Below are positions 1 to 12,376 of a stretch of 64,000 nucleotides of DNA, in pieces; position 1 is the first letter of the stretch, and every line of letters starts with the position of its first letter. Source of the DNA: Choricystis sp. odSpoLacu1 (lineage: Eukaryota; Chlorophyta; Trebouxiophyceae); assembly GCA_958009055.1 (NCBI GenBank), contig OY253660.1:620001-684000 (forward strand), written 5' to 3'. Both the position numbers and the translations under genes were made by a program. The notes beneath the pieces were generated by a model. It saw only the letters and a program-made list of their open reading frames with translations. It ran no database searches and was not told the DNA's origin.

Positions 1-2365
<2,365 letters not shown>

Positions 2366-3088
2366 TGGAAAAAGGTAAAAGGTTTTGTTGGTTTGGTTGT
2401 CAAACTGTTTAAAAGAAGTGGATCGACACACACAAAGCACGGGGAGCGTGACACAGCGAGAGAGACAGGGGGAGGCGTGGTTTGGGGAGGGAAAAAAGCG
2501 TCCAGTCACACATCCCGTCGCACTTTTGTTGCCGCCTCTGCCGTCCAGGTGAGTGTTGTGTGTGTCCCTGCCTTGTCGTGGCGCCCAGAGTTGTCAGTGT
2601 TTTCGTGTGGCCACGTTGCGTGCACGGGATCGGGCGCTCGGCGGGCGTCCAGGAGGGGAGGGCGGGCGCGGCATGCGACCAACCGTGCCCGCGACGGCGA
2701 CGGCACACACGCGCCTGGGGGGCGAGTGATCACTGGCCACCCGCACACACCGTTGACAGGGCACGCACCAGCGGCAGTTGTGGGAGTGGAGGCGCCAATC
2801 GAGGGCGCGTGCCGCGGGGGAGGCTGGTTTGGGGGCGGCATGTCGGCCGAAACGAAAAAAAAACGCCACCTCACTCCCCTCCGACTGCTCAAACGCCCGG
2901 CGGTTGCGCCCCAACCTCGCCCGCCCCCCCACACTCTGCTCCTTGGGACACCCAGGAACGTGTTGCTGTGTGTCGCTTTGAAAAACCACGCACCGCCTAC
3001 CGACCTTTTGATTTCCCTTTTTCTCTTTCCCCAACAGACGCGCCAAAGAAAAAAAACGTTTCCCCTTCCTCCACACCCCCAAACAACC
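2366..3088. other. Intergenic region, METTL1 3' end to aquaporin 5' end
   Basis: About 720 bp with no supported gene. Open frames run across it on both strands, but they are Arg/His/Pro-rich frame shadows with no family signature. It presumably holds the METTL1 3' UTR and the aquaporin promoter and 5' UTR. The last 100 bp are C/T-rich before the aquaporin ATG. Confidence 0.6.
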
Positions 3089-4215
3089 ATGGACACCGCC
3101 CAACTGCAGGCGCAGGCCGCCGAAGCCGCCCGCCGCGCCCAGAGCGCCGCCACCAACGCCGCTTCCCAGATGGCCAACCAGATCAACAGCTGGTCGACGA
3201 TGGACACGCCGCCGTCGCCCTTTGAAAAGTTTGTCCCCGAAAAGCTGAAAGGCCAGTGGAACGTGTTCCCCTTCATCTACCCGCGCATCGGGGAGCCCAT
3301 CAACTCCAACTTTTTGAAGGCGATGGGGGCCGAGTTCCTGGGCACGTGCCTTTTCCTCTTCATCCTGGTTTCCCAGATTGTGTTCTCCTGCCTGCTGCGC
3401 GACAACGTGAATGAACTCGGCAAGGCGACCTGCCTGCTCAACCCTGTGCGCGTCATGCCCATCGCCGTCACCGCCGGCTTCGCCATCTTTGCCCTCGTAT
3501 ACTGCACCGCCTCCTACTCGGGCGGCCACCTCAACCCCGCCGTCACGCTGGGCGCCCTCGCCGCGGGCAAGATCACCGTCATGCGCGCCGTCGCCTACAT
3601 CATCGCTCAAATCGGGGGCGCCTGCACCGGCACCGCCTTTGTGTGGACCGTGCGGTCGGTGGGCGGCGCCGCCAACCAGGTCAACGCCGACGGCGGGTAC
3701 GCTGCCGCCTTCATGGCTGAATTCCTGCTCACCTTCATCCTCATGTTTGTGATCCTGTGTGCCACCGATGCCTCCCGCTACCGCTCCATCGCCCACCTGC
3801 CCGTGCTGGCGCCGTTTGCGATTGGGGTCACTGTGTTGATTGCGCACCTGGCTGCCATTCCGCTCGACGGCTGCTCCATCAACCCGGCGCGCTCGTTGGC
3901 CACCATGATGCTGTCTGGGGTGGCGTTCTGGCAGCAGTGGGTGTTTGTGAGTGTTTGGTTTTTTTGTTGGGCGCTGTGGAGGGAGAAAGAGAGGACACAC
4001 AAAACAACGCTCACCCCCCACTTTTCCCCCTCCCCCACCACCACCCTCAGTGGGTCGGCCCCATCCTGGGCGCCCTGGCCGCCACCTACGTCTACGAGCT
4101 GGGCTTCCGCCCCGACTACGACCCTTTTATCACGCTGGAGTCGGGCGGTGGCGCGGCCGGCGGCGCAGGCGCGGGAGCGTCGGGCGCCAAGCCGTCGCTC
4201 TACCCCACCAACTGA
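3089..4215 (+). CDS. Aquaporin / major intrinsic protein
   Basis: Channel protein for water or small neutral solutes. Exons are 3089-3946 and 4051-4215, giving 340 aa. An Ala/Gln-rich cytosolic N-terminus of about 75 residues precedes six membrane spans. Both pore half-helices are present and canonical: GGHLNPAVTLG in the first half and CSINPARSLA in the second. The second half has the usual 'FWQQWVFVW-VGPILGA' entry to the last helix, interrupted by the intron at a phase-0 site. The end is a Gly/Ala-rich tail finishing SLYPTN. Subfamily was not assigned; the extended N-terminus and the DNVNELGKATCLLNPVR extracellular loop are not those of a standard plant PIP or TIP. Its final 58 bp were copied in inverted orientation into the repeat junctions at about 16.4 and 26.0 kb. 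Confidence 0.93.
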
Positions 4216-6160
4216 AAGAGGAAAGCCCTCCTCTCTCCACCTCCAACCCCCGTGGCGGGTGTGGTGGCCCTCGCGTGAGCTGCGGTGTGTTGCCGCTGTT
4301 GTTTAGCGGCCGCCACCCTCCTTTCCGAGTGTGTCCAACCACCCGCCACCCTTTTTCCCCTCCCCGTTACACACACGCGACCCCCTTCTCCACATGCTGT
4401 GCGAACATGCGCGCGGTCCCTCCTATCCCCCAACACACACGCAACCAAGACGGAAACCAGAAAACGTTGTTTTTTCTTTGTTTTTTTTTCACCTCTTGCG
4501 GCAAAACCACTCTTTTTCTTCTCCTTTCAGGGGGAAAACAAAAAGCTCCCACCTTTTTGCCTCTCTCTCCCCACTGGTGTGTGAGGCCACAGGCACCACA
4601 AGCATGGTGCGTTGGTTTGGGCCAGCGGCGGCGGCTGAGTGGGGAGGTGCCAAAAACGCGCGACCGTGGCGGGCAGTTACGCGGGCGCTGGCACCCGCAT
4701 GCCGCGCTCCCGGCGGCATGTTTCCGCCCGTTCAGCAAGACCGAAGTGACTGCGTGCGCGCGCGGCAAGGATATTTGCAAGGAGGAGGCGGGGAGGGGCA
4801 GGGAGGCCACCCCCAATGCGCGGGCGCATGCCCAACCACATGCGGCCCACCCCCACACCCACAGCCCGGCCGCCTCGCGGTCGCCACGGCCCTGCTGCTG
4901 GCCGTCACCGCAGTCGCTGCCACCGCCGCGACGGTCGACGACGAGGCCAGCCTGCTGCTCGAAGCGACCGCCGCGGTCGACGCGGCCGCGGCGCGCGCGG
5001 ACGCCGCCTTCTTTGACGCCGCGGCGCCCGTCGTGTCGTGGGCGGAGCAGGGGGGGGATGCTCTTAGTGACAGTGACGATGAAAATGCTGCAGACGGCGA
5101 CGATGAATCGTCGCCCGACGCGGCGGCAGGCGCGCCCGCGCCCACGCTCTCCGAAGCCCCTGCCCCCGCCCCGTCCCAGGCGCCCGCTCCCGCGCCCACG
5201 GTGACCGCCACCCCTCCCACCTACGATGCAGCCACACTGGCCCTGGCGGGCGAGCTGGGGGTGGATGCAGCCGCCGCAGCCGCACTGCAACGCGCTGCCG
5301 CAGCTGACGGCGTGTCGCCGCGCACGCTGGCGGTCGCGCTGGCGATGGCGGTGGAGGCGCTGGATGATGCAGAGAATGTGATGGAGGCGGCAGCGGCCGT
5401 GCCCAGCGCGGCGGTCGCGCCGCCGACGCCCGCCCCTGCGCCGACCGACGGCGACGACGCGGAGCCTGACGCACCCCCACCGCCGCCGCCGCCGCGGGTA
5501 GTGACTGCTTCATCGTCTCCTGGCGCCGCAGGCTTGCTGCAAGCGATCGGGGGCGCGATTGGGGGGAGTGGCGGTGCCTCAACCGCCACCCCGTCACAAT
5601 CCACCCTGGGCGCCGCTTTAGGCCTCGCCCCTCCCTCCCCCATCGCGTACACGGGTGCATACGCGCCGTACCTGGCGTCCGCGCTGGGGAGTGGTGGTAA
5701 TGCAGCCCCCACGGCCGACACGGCTGCCCGCGCCGCCGACGACGCGGCCCTGCTGGCCGCCGTGTCGGCCGCCCTCAACAATGCACAAGCGTCCGCGCCC
5801 GCGACAGCGGCATCACTGGCTGCCGCGGCGGCGGCGGCGGCGGGGGCGCCGGCTGCGGGGCACGCGGCGGCGCCTGCACCCTCCAGCGAACGGGGGTTGC
5901 GCCTCGCGGACGCGCTGGCCGCCGCGTCCGCACTCGCAGCCGACGCGCGCGCCGCCAACGTGACGCTGCCTCCCGGGCGGTCGGCCCTGGGGCGGGCGGC
6001 GTCCCGGCTGGCGGCAGCCGCGGCGGCCGTCGCGGCGGCGGCCGCGCCGTCGCCGTCGTCGGCGCCCGTGGAGTTGACGTTTGGTGGGGGCAGGCTGGGA
6101 GGGCCGCTGCCACCGTCCCCTGGTGCCTCACCCGACCGCTACGACGCGGCGCGCGCGACC
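4158..6160 (+). repeat. Segment P: ancestral copy of the inverted insert
   Basis: This 2.0-kb segment (last 58 bp of aquaporin, the intergenic region, and gene A up to the codons for DRYDAARAT) reappears in reverse complement at 14473-16475 and 24095-26097. Coordinates map as x to 20633-x and x to 30255-x. Identity is near complete; I noticed single-base differences only (for example a Cys/Tyr-region base at about 4328 and a D to N change in the second inverted copy). The original lies outside the tandem period, so it is the donor. Confidence 0.92.
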
Positions 6161-6439
6161 GCGGCCGCGGGCGGCGCCGTGTCGCCGGGGGACATCACAT
6201 TTTTTGATGCCGCCCGCGCCTACGTGGGCGCCCGCCTGGGGGCGGCCACTCGAGGAGGAGGCGGCGCGGCAGCTCGCGCACTGGGACTGCCGCTGCTGGG
6301 CAGTGGGCCGGTCGTTATTGAGAGCGGCAGTGGTGGTGGCGAAAGCGCTGACGAGTTGTTTGTGCAGCAGCAGCCGTCGACCCCGCTGGACGGGCGGCCG
6401 CCGCCGCTGCCGCACGAGCCGCCGCCGCCCAGGAGGTAG
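4604..6439 (+). CDS. Gene A: secreted Ala-rich protein of unknown function
   Basis: Unrecognised protein, about 525 aa. The best model has exon 1 as only the ATG (4604-4606). It is followed at once by a GTGCGT donor, a 258-bp intron ending in ccccacacccacag, and exon 2 at 4865-6439. Spliced this way the protein starts MPGRLAVATALLLAV, a clean signal peptide. Unspliced, the frame also stays open and the hydrophobic stretch would sit about 90 residues in, which is unlikely for a secreted protein. The mature part holds an acidic stretch (DSDDENAADGDDESS), Pro/Ala-rich linkers, long Ala-rich helical segments, and a Pro-rich end (PPPLPHEPPPPRR). There are no Cys-rich or catalytic motifs. It may be a cell-wall or extracellular-matrix protein; that is inference from composition only. 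Confidence 0.6.
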   Translation: MVRWFGPAAAAEWGGAKNARPWRAVTRALAPACRAPGGMFPPVQQDRSDCVRARQGYLQGGGGEGQGGHPQCAGACPTTCGPPPHPQPGRLAVATALLLAVTAVAATAATVDDEASLLLEATAAVDAAAARADAAFFDAAAPVVSWAEQGGDALSDSDDENAADGDDESSPDAAAGAPAPTLSEAPAPAPSQAPAPAPTVTATPPTYDAATLALAGELGVDAAAAAALQRAAAADGVSPRTLAVALAMAVEALDDAENVMEAAAAVPSAAVAPPTPAPAPTDGDDAEPDAPPPPPPPRVVTASSSPGAAGLLQAIGGAIGGSGGASTATPSQSTLGAALGLAPPSPIAYTGAYAPYLASALGSGGNAAPTADTAARAADDAALLAAVSAALNNAQASAPATAASLAAAAAAAAGAPAAGHAAAPAPSSERGLRLADALAAASALAADARAANVTLPPGRSALGRAASRLAAAAAAVAAAAAPSPSSAPVELTFGGGRLGGPLPPSPGASPDRYDAARATAAAGGAVSPGDITFFDAARAYVGARLGAATRGGGGAAARALGLPLLGSGPVVIESGSGGGESADELFVQQQPSTPLDGRPPPLPHEPPPPRR

Positions 6440-6589
6440 AATCTTGGAGAGAGAGGTGGTGTTTTGTTTTCGTGTGTGTGTGAAAAGACCGCCCTGCTCG
6501 GGCTTGATTTTTCGTTTCATCGTCGCCACAACGCGGCCGCATTTTGCCCCTCTGCGCCGTGCGCTACCCTCTCCCGCGCCTTCCAGCGC

Positions 6590-8460
6590 ATGCCGCGCCG
6601 CCCCCTGCTGACAGCGCTCACCACCACGCTCGCCCGCTGCCTGGCTCTGAAAACACCGCCCCCACACCCCACAATGCGCGTCCCGACGTCGTTGGCTCAG
6701 TCCGCTCCCTCCGCCCCCTCCCCCGCCCCTCCCTCCTGCCGCGCGTCCACGCTGACACCGCGTGCCACGCCCCCTGGGTCGGCAGGGGCAGCAGCGGCGC
6801 CAGCTGTGGCCACCCCCCCTCCACCGCGCCCGCCGTCGGCGGCGCACGCCCCCAACTTTGCCCCCCGCGCCACCGTCAAGCAGCTGCTGTCCCCCGACGG
6901 CGGCGCCCGCCTCGTCGGCACCCAGCGCACGGTGCGCGGCTGGGTGCGCACGTGCCGCGCGCAGAAGGCGCGCGCCTTTCTGGAGGTGAGCGACGGGTCG
7001 ACCGCGACGGGGCTGCAGGTCGTGATCGAGCCCGGCACTCCAGGGTGGGGCGACGTGGAGGCAGGGCGCACGCCCACGGGTGCAGCAGTCGCCGTGGATG
7101 GCGTGGTGGTGGAGTCGAAAGGGGGGCGGCAAGCTGTGGAGTTGAAGGCCGACACGCTGACGCTCGTCGGTGGCTGCGACGCTGGCGCCTACCCGCTGCA
7201 AAAAAAGGCGCACTCGCCCGAGTACCTGCGCACCGTGGCCCACCTGCGGCCCCGCACCCGCACCCATGGCGCGTCCCTGCGGGTGAGGTCGGTGTTGGCG
7301 GCGGCGACGCACGAGTTTTACCAGGCGGCAGGGTTTGTGCACGTGCACACGCCGATCATAACTGCGGCCGACTGCGAGGGCGCGGGGGAAGCGTTTCAAG
7401 TGACGACGCTGCTGGCGGATGTGGACGCCGCCCTGGGCGCGGGTGGAGGGGCGAGCGAGGGCGAGGTGGCGGCCGCGGATGCTGCCGTGGCGGCGGCGGG
7501 CGACGCGGTGCGGTCGGCCAAGGCGAGCGGCGCGGGCGTCGGCGCCGCGCTGGCCGCGCTGGCCGAGGCCAAGGCGGCAGCCACCGCGGTGCGCGGCCGT
7601 GGCGCCGCGGCCACGGGGCCACCCCGCACGCCTGCCGGCATTGACTACACCGGCGACTTCTTTGGCGTGGCTGCCCGGTTGACTGTCTCTGGCCAGCTGC
7701 AGGCGGAGGCCGCCGCGTGCGCTCTTGGTGATGTCTACACTTTCGGCCCCACCTTTCGAGCCGAAAACTCAAACACAGCCCGCCACCTGGCCGAATTCTG
7801 GATGATCGAGCCCGAGATGGCGTTCGCGGGCCTGCCCCAAGCCATGGCGACGTGTGAAGCCCACGTGCGGGCGTGTGCGCGAGCGGTGCTCGACCGCTGC
7901 GCCGACGACGTGTCCGCCCTGGACGCTGCCTCCCCCGGCCTGGCAGACTCTTTAACGCACTTGGCAGCCACCAAATTCCACACCGTCACCTACGACGACG
8001 CCGTGGCCGCCCTGATGGCGTCTGGGCGTGACTGGGAGTTTGAGCCCGCCCCGGGGCGCGACCTGGCAGCCGAGCATGAGCGTTGGATCACAGACGTCCT
8101 GTTCGGCGGCGACCCCGTCTTTGTCACCGACTGGCCGGCCGACATCAAAGCCTTCTCTACATGCGGCTGAATGAGGATGGCCGGACGGTGGCGGCGATGG
8201 ACCTGTTGGTCCCCCGCGTCGGAGAACTGGCAGGCGGCTCTGCGCGTGAAGAACGGCCCTCCATCCTGGCCGACCGCACTGTCCGCCTCCGGCGTGGACG
8301 CCGCCCCCCTGTGGTGGTACACCGACCTGCGCGCCTATGGCAGTGTCCCCCATGCTGGCTTCGGAGTGGGGTTTGAGCGGCTCGTCCAGCTCGCGACGGG
8401 CGTCGACAACATCCGCGACACCACCCTGTTCCTCGCTACCCGGGCCACGCCGAGTTTTGA
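6590..8460 (+). CDS. Asparaginyl-tRNA synthetase, copy 1 (full 5' end, three indels near 3' end)
   Basis: Class II synthetase charging tRNA-Asn. The Ser/Pro/Ala-rich first 85 residues look like an organellar transit peptide. Then come the OB-fold anticodon-binding domain ([23 protein letters not shown]), motif 1 ([15 protein letters not shown]), an Ala-rich WHEP-like helical insertion of about 50 residues, motif 2 ([27 protein letters not shown]) and motif 3 ([11 protein letters not shown]). Relative to copies 2 and 3 this copy has +2 bp at about 8155, +1 at about 8274 and -1 at about 8431. The frame therefore stops at 8170, is restored after the second indel, and loses the final [10 protein letters not shown]. 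With these corrected it is 622 aa. This is the only copy with a promoter and a start codon. Confidence 0.88.
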
Positions 8461-8805
8461 AAGAGAGATGGTGTGTGTGAGAGAGAGAGAGAGGCGGCGT
8501 GTGTGTTTGGTGGTGATATGTGATTGAAAAAAAAAGAAGATTGCGGTTTTTTTCTTTCTGTCTTGCACGCCAAAAAAAATGGTTTGTGTGTTGGTAAAGA
8601 AAAGGAAAGGACACGATTCTCCGCAGCAGGAGACGCCGTGTTGAATTGTGGGGGAATGCATTGAGGGGTTGAGGGGGGGGCGGGGGAAGTGCACAAGCAC
8701 TTTTTGCTTTGGGGGGGAGGAAAAAAATCCTTCAAACAGGAAAACGTCATAGGAAAACCCAGAACTCTCTCTCTCTCTCTCCACACACACCACCACCACA
8801 CCACC
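8461..8805. other. Convergent 3' UTR region between AsnRS and E1
   Basis: 345 bp between two genes that end toward each other. It contains GA and CT microsatellites and A/T homopolymers but no coding signal. The corresponding regions at 18083-18429 and 27705-28051 are near identical apart from A-run lengths. Confidence 0.7.
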
Positions 8806-11800
8806 TCACTTGTTGTCGCAAAACCCTGCGGTCGCCTTGTTGGCCCAGTTGAGCTGCAACAAAAAGTCGCGCGCCCCGATTTTTGAGTTGGCGTAGCCGC
8901 CCCCTTTCGCCGCGTACACGCTGCCAAACTGCCACGCACACTTGTCCGCGTTCTCCATGCCCGCATCATCAAACCAGGCATCCAGCTCGGGGTCGCTCGT
9001 CGTCTCGGTCAGCTCGTGGGCGATGATGGAGGCCATCGCGTCGGCCTCCACGTTGCCATTGGGAGACGCGTTGGACTGGGCGGCACAGGCGGAGGGGCAG
9101 CGGGAGGCGGAGCCGACAAAGCCAAACTTGAACATGCGGCCAGAGTAGTCGTAGCTGAAGTGTGGCAGGGATGGGGGGGTGGGGAGGTGAGTGAAACAGA
9201 AAAACACGGCCGATCAAAAACACACACCTCCCCTTTCCTCCTTCCCTGCCACACACTGACCTGTACGAGTGCCAGCCGCAGTAGTTGCCACAGAAGGCGC
9301 CCGTCGCGGACGACCCCTGCGACACGCCCGGCGCCGTCAGCACCAGGGTGACCGAGTTGGCGTTGTAGGGGATGCGCCCATCCCCAATCAGGCACGCCAC
9401 GATGGCGCCCACCGCGTTGTCTGTCAATGCGGTGCCTTGGTAACACTTGTCCGACTCCAGCACGGTGGGGGACGCGCCAAAGGTGAGCTTGTTGGAGAGG
9501 GGGGTGCCGCTTTTGGTCATGTAGGACGTCTGCACGTTGAGCCAGGGGGAGCCGCCGACGCCCGCCCCAAAGTCATTCAGAATGGTGCGCGTGGTGGACT
9601 GGAAGCCGGACCCGTAGTAGACGTAGTTCATGACGGGGACGCCCGTCATGATGTTGCCGCCCCAGTTTTTGATGCCATACTGAACAAACGGCACGGTGGA
9701 GGGGGGGGGGCGGCAGCGTCGTGGGGGGTGGCGTCGTGGGCGCAGGCGTGGGCGCAGGCGTCGGCGCAGGCGTCGGCGCAGGCGTGGGGGAAGGAGGCGG
9801 CGGCGGCGGCTTGGTGGTCGGCGGCGGCGTGGTCGTCGTCGGTGGCGGCGGCGGCGGCGCCGTCGTCGGCGGAGGCGGCGGCGGCGGCGGCGGCGGCGGC
9901 TTCGTCGTGGGGGGCGGCGTGGTCGTCGTGGGCGGTGCCGACGTGGGCGGCGGCGTAGGCGGCCGCGTCGTGGGGGGCGGCGTGGTCGTCGTGGGCGGTG
10001 CCGTCGTGGGCGGCGGCGTCGGCGGCCGCGTCGTGGGGGGCGGCGTCGTCGTGGTCGGCGGCGGCGGCGGCGGCGGCGCCACGTACGCGGTCACCCGGCC
10101 CGGCCCCCACACATACACCACAAACGCGCCCGCGTCCGTGTTGTCTTTGCCCGTGGTCACCAGGTAGTAGGGCGTGTTGGCTTGGATGCCGGACACGACA
10201 AAGCCGGCGCGCCCGATCGAGGGGTAGTTGTCGTTGGCGGCGATCAGGTTGGTCAGCGGCGACGCCGGGTTGAACCCCCCCTTGTACAGCAGGGCAAAGT
10301 TATTCCACGCGGTTGTCGACCCCTGGCTGCGGAACTCGTAGGTGCCGGTCTCGGACACGGTGACCGGGGTGACGACGTAGCGGACGGCGATGGCAGCGCT
10401 GTCCAACGCCGTGCGCGCCTCCGTCGGCAGCCTAAACGTGGGCGCCCCCGCCGTCGTCCCCGACGTCGAGTAGCGCACCGCCATGGCGGTGCCCAGGTAG
10501 AAGCCGCCTGGGCCGGACGCGGTGACGGTGTAGGGGCCGACCGCGGCGTTGGACGACCCAGTGACGACGAGCGTATAGATCACGTTGCGGTTGAGAGACA
10601 CCTGGAAGCCGGCAGTTCCCACGCTGGGGTAGTCATCATTGGCGGCGATCAGGTTGGCCAGGGGGGAGGAGGGCGCGAAAGGGTAGGCGTAGAGGAGGGC
10701 AAAGTTGTTCCAGTTGCCGCCCGCCACGACGCGCAGGTCGTACACGCCCGCCGTGTCGACCACGAAATTGGCGGCCACATAGCGGACAGCGTTGGCCGAT
10801 GTCGGCCCCGCCGTGCGAGACGTGGAGGGACGGGAAAAGGTGGGGGCGCCCACCGTGGTGCCGGTCCAGGTGGCGCGAACCGTAAACGCTTGGAGCAGCG
10901 CGCGGCGAATGGATGACACCGACAGCAGGCGCCTGCGGGCGCCGCCTGTCGGGGTGGGCGCCGTCACCGACCCACCCTCACTGTCGCTGCCCATCGGCGG
11001 CAGGCCGGGGGGCGGCGCCAGCCCCAGCGTGATCGCAGCCGCTTGGGGGCCGTCCGTCGCGACCGCCAGCTCCGACGCGACGAGCAGCACGGTCGACTGC
11101 GCGGGGTCGTGAGTGAAGTTGGGGGCCAGCCCTGGCACTGAAGTCGCCGCCTCCCCCGTGGCCCAGTACAGGTTGGGGCCGGTGCCGTTGGGGCCAGACA
11201 CGGTGGACCAGGGGGCGGTGGGGGTGAGCGGAGCCAGGTGGGCGGGCGCGGGCGGTCGCGACCCTGCGCGCCCTTTCAGGGGGGCCACCGCGGCGAACGA
11301 GAAAGGGGCGCACGCGCAGCCACCGGGTTGGGCGCACGGGTCGAGGGCCAGCCAGGATGGAGACGCAGACACCGGGGTGCCGGCCGAGCCGCCGACAACT
11401 GTGGTCTTGGCCGCGGCCGCGCCCAGCGCGGCGGCCTTGTTGGCGTCCTTCTTCAGCAGCGGGGCCAGCTTGGCGGCGGCGGCCGCCAGCTTGGCGGTCA
11501 CGTTGACCGACTTGTAGAGGGAGGGGAGGAGGGGGGCGTCCTCGGGCTGGGCAAACTGCGGTTGGTGAGGAGGGAGGGGAATGGGGTCAAACAAGCCGTA
11601 ACGGCGTGCGCGCTCGTGGGGGGTGCGTAGACGCACACCAGCCTTGGCCACACCCTCTCCGCGGCCCGCCGTAAACCATGTGCAGTGTGTGTCGTGGCCG
11701 TTGGTGGAGGCGCGGGCGTTTGGGGCGCGGAGGCCGGACGGTTACGCCGGCGCACGCTCGCTGCGTGCGCGTCGCGGCGGGCGCGTGGCAATCCTCAAAC

Positions 11801-12073
11801 CACCCCCCCGCCTCCCCTCCTCCACCTCGTCCTACCCGCCCACCCCGCCCCACGCACCTGCTCCACAGCCAGTTCAGACGCTTGGGGATCCGAGGCGGAG
11901 ACGGCCTGTGTGGGGTGAGTGTTTTGGGGGGTGAGGCTCTCGCGGCCGTGGCGCGCGAATGCGGGGAAGCCGCCGCCGAACCGTCTGCCTGCCCCACGCT
12001 TGGCTCCACCATGCTCTCTCACCTGAGACGTCATCGCCAGGGCGACCAGCGCCAGCAGGGAGACGCGGCGCAT
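8806..12073 (-). CDS. E1 copy 1: EXORDIUM/PHI-1-domain secreted protein with PPC-like repeats
   Basis: Exons in order: 12073-12023, 11905-11858, 11555-9261, 9154-8806. Exon 1 encodes the signal peptide MRRVSLLALVALAMTSQ. The mature protein has two tandem beta-rich repeats of about 125 residues sharing 'WNNFALLY...PLxNLIAANDxYPSxGxAGF', resembling bacterial pre-peptidase C-terminal domains. A Pro/Thr linker of about 110 residues follows, likely hydroxyproline-type O-glycosylated. The C-terminal 250 residues are a phosphate-induced protein 1/EXORDIUM domain: VMNYVYYGSGF, a CGNYCGWHSY cysteine block, NASPNGNVEADAMASIIAHELTE, and the DKCAWQFGSVY end. Expected length is 913 aa. In this copy a G10 run at 9701-9710 (G9 in copies 2 and 3) breaks the frame between linker and EXORDIUM domain. 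Plant homologues act in the wall during growth. Confidence 0.88.
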
Positions 12074-12376
12074 GGCGCTGAAGGAGGGAGGGGTGGGGGG
12101 AGGGCAAGGTGAGGGCCTGCGCGCGCGGCGCATGCCGCAACACCCAAACACACACAAGACCTGCCTCCCTCCCACCAACGCCAGCCTCGACACCTTAGCA
12201 TGGCTGCCTCGACACCGCTGGTGGGGGGTGACGGAAGGAAAGGACGAGAGGGAGGGAGGGAGAGAACGCGAAAGGAAAAAGCGGCAGTGGCGACATGGAG
12301 AAACACAATTCGCCCACAAAACAACGCGTTCGCGCGCCGTTTCCCTCTCCCCACATACGCACACACGCACACCAAA
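12074..12376. promoter_or_regulatory. Divergent promoter between E1 and the thioredoxin-like gene
   Basis: 303 bp separating two start codons on opposite strands, repeated at about 21.70-22.00 and 31.32-31.62 kb. There is no clear TATA box. G/A-rich and CA-rich stretches are present. Shared regulation of the two secretory-pathway genes is inference. Confidence 0.45.

Noticed and set aside
2393..4306. A 637-residue frame running through the aquaporin and its upstream region
   Set aside because: The upstream 230 residues have no membrane or family features and start at a non-ATG codon; the aquaporin ATG at 3089 is well placed.
4331..4603. Longer N-terminus for gene A beginning near 4331
   Set aside because: It covers A/T-run-rich intergenic DNA, starts at a non-ATG codon and has no coding character.
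9696..10916. Long Arg- and Gly-rich open frames opposite the E1 Pro/Thr linker (also at 18.9-20.5 and 28.5-30.2 kb)
   Set aside because: They are antisense shadows of the GC-rich linker and PPC repeats, which have intact splice sites, signal peptide and domain structure on the minus strand.
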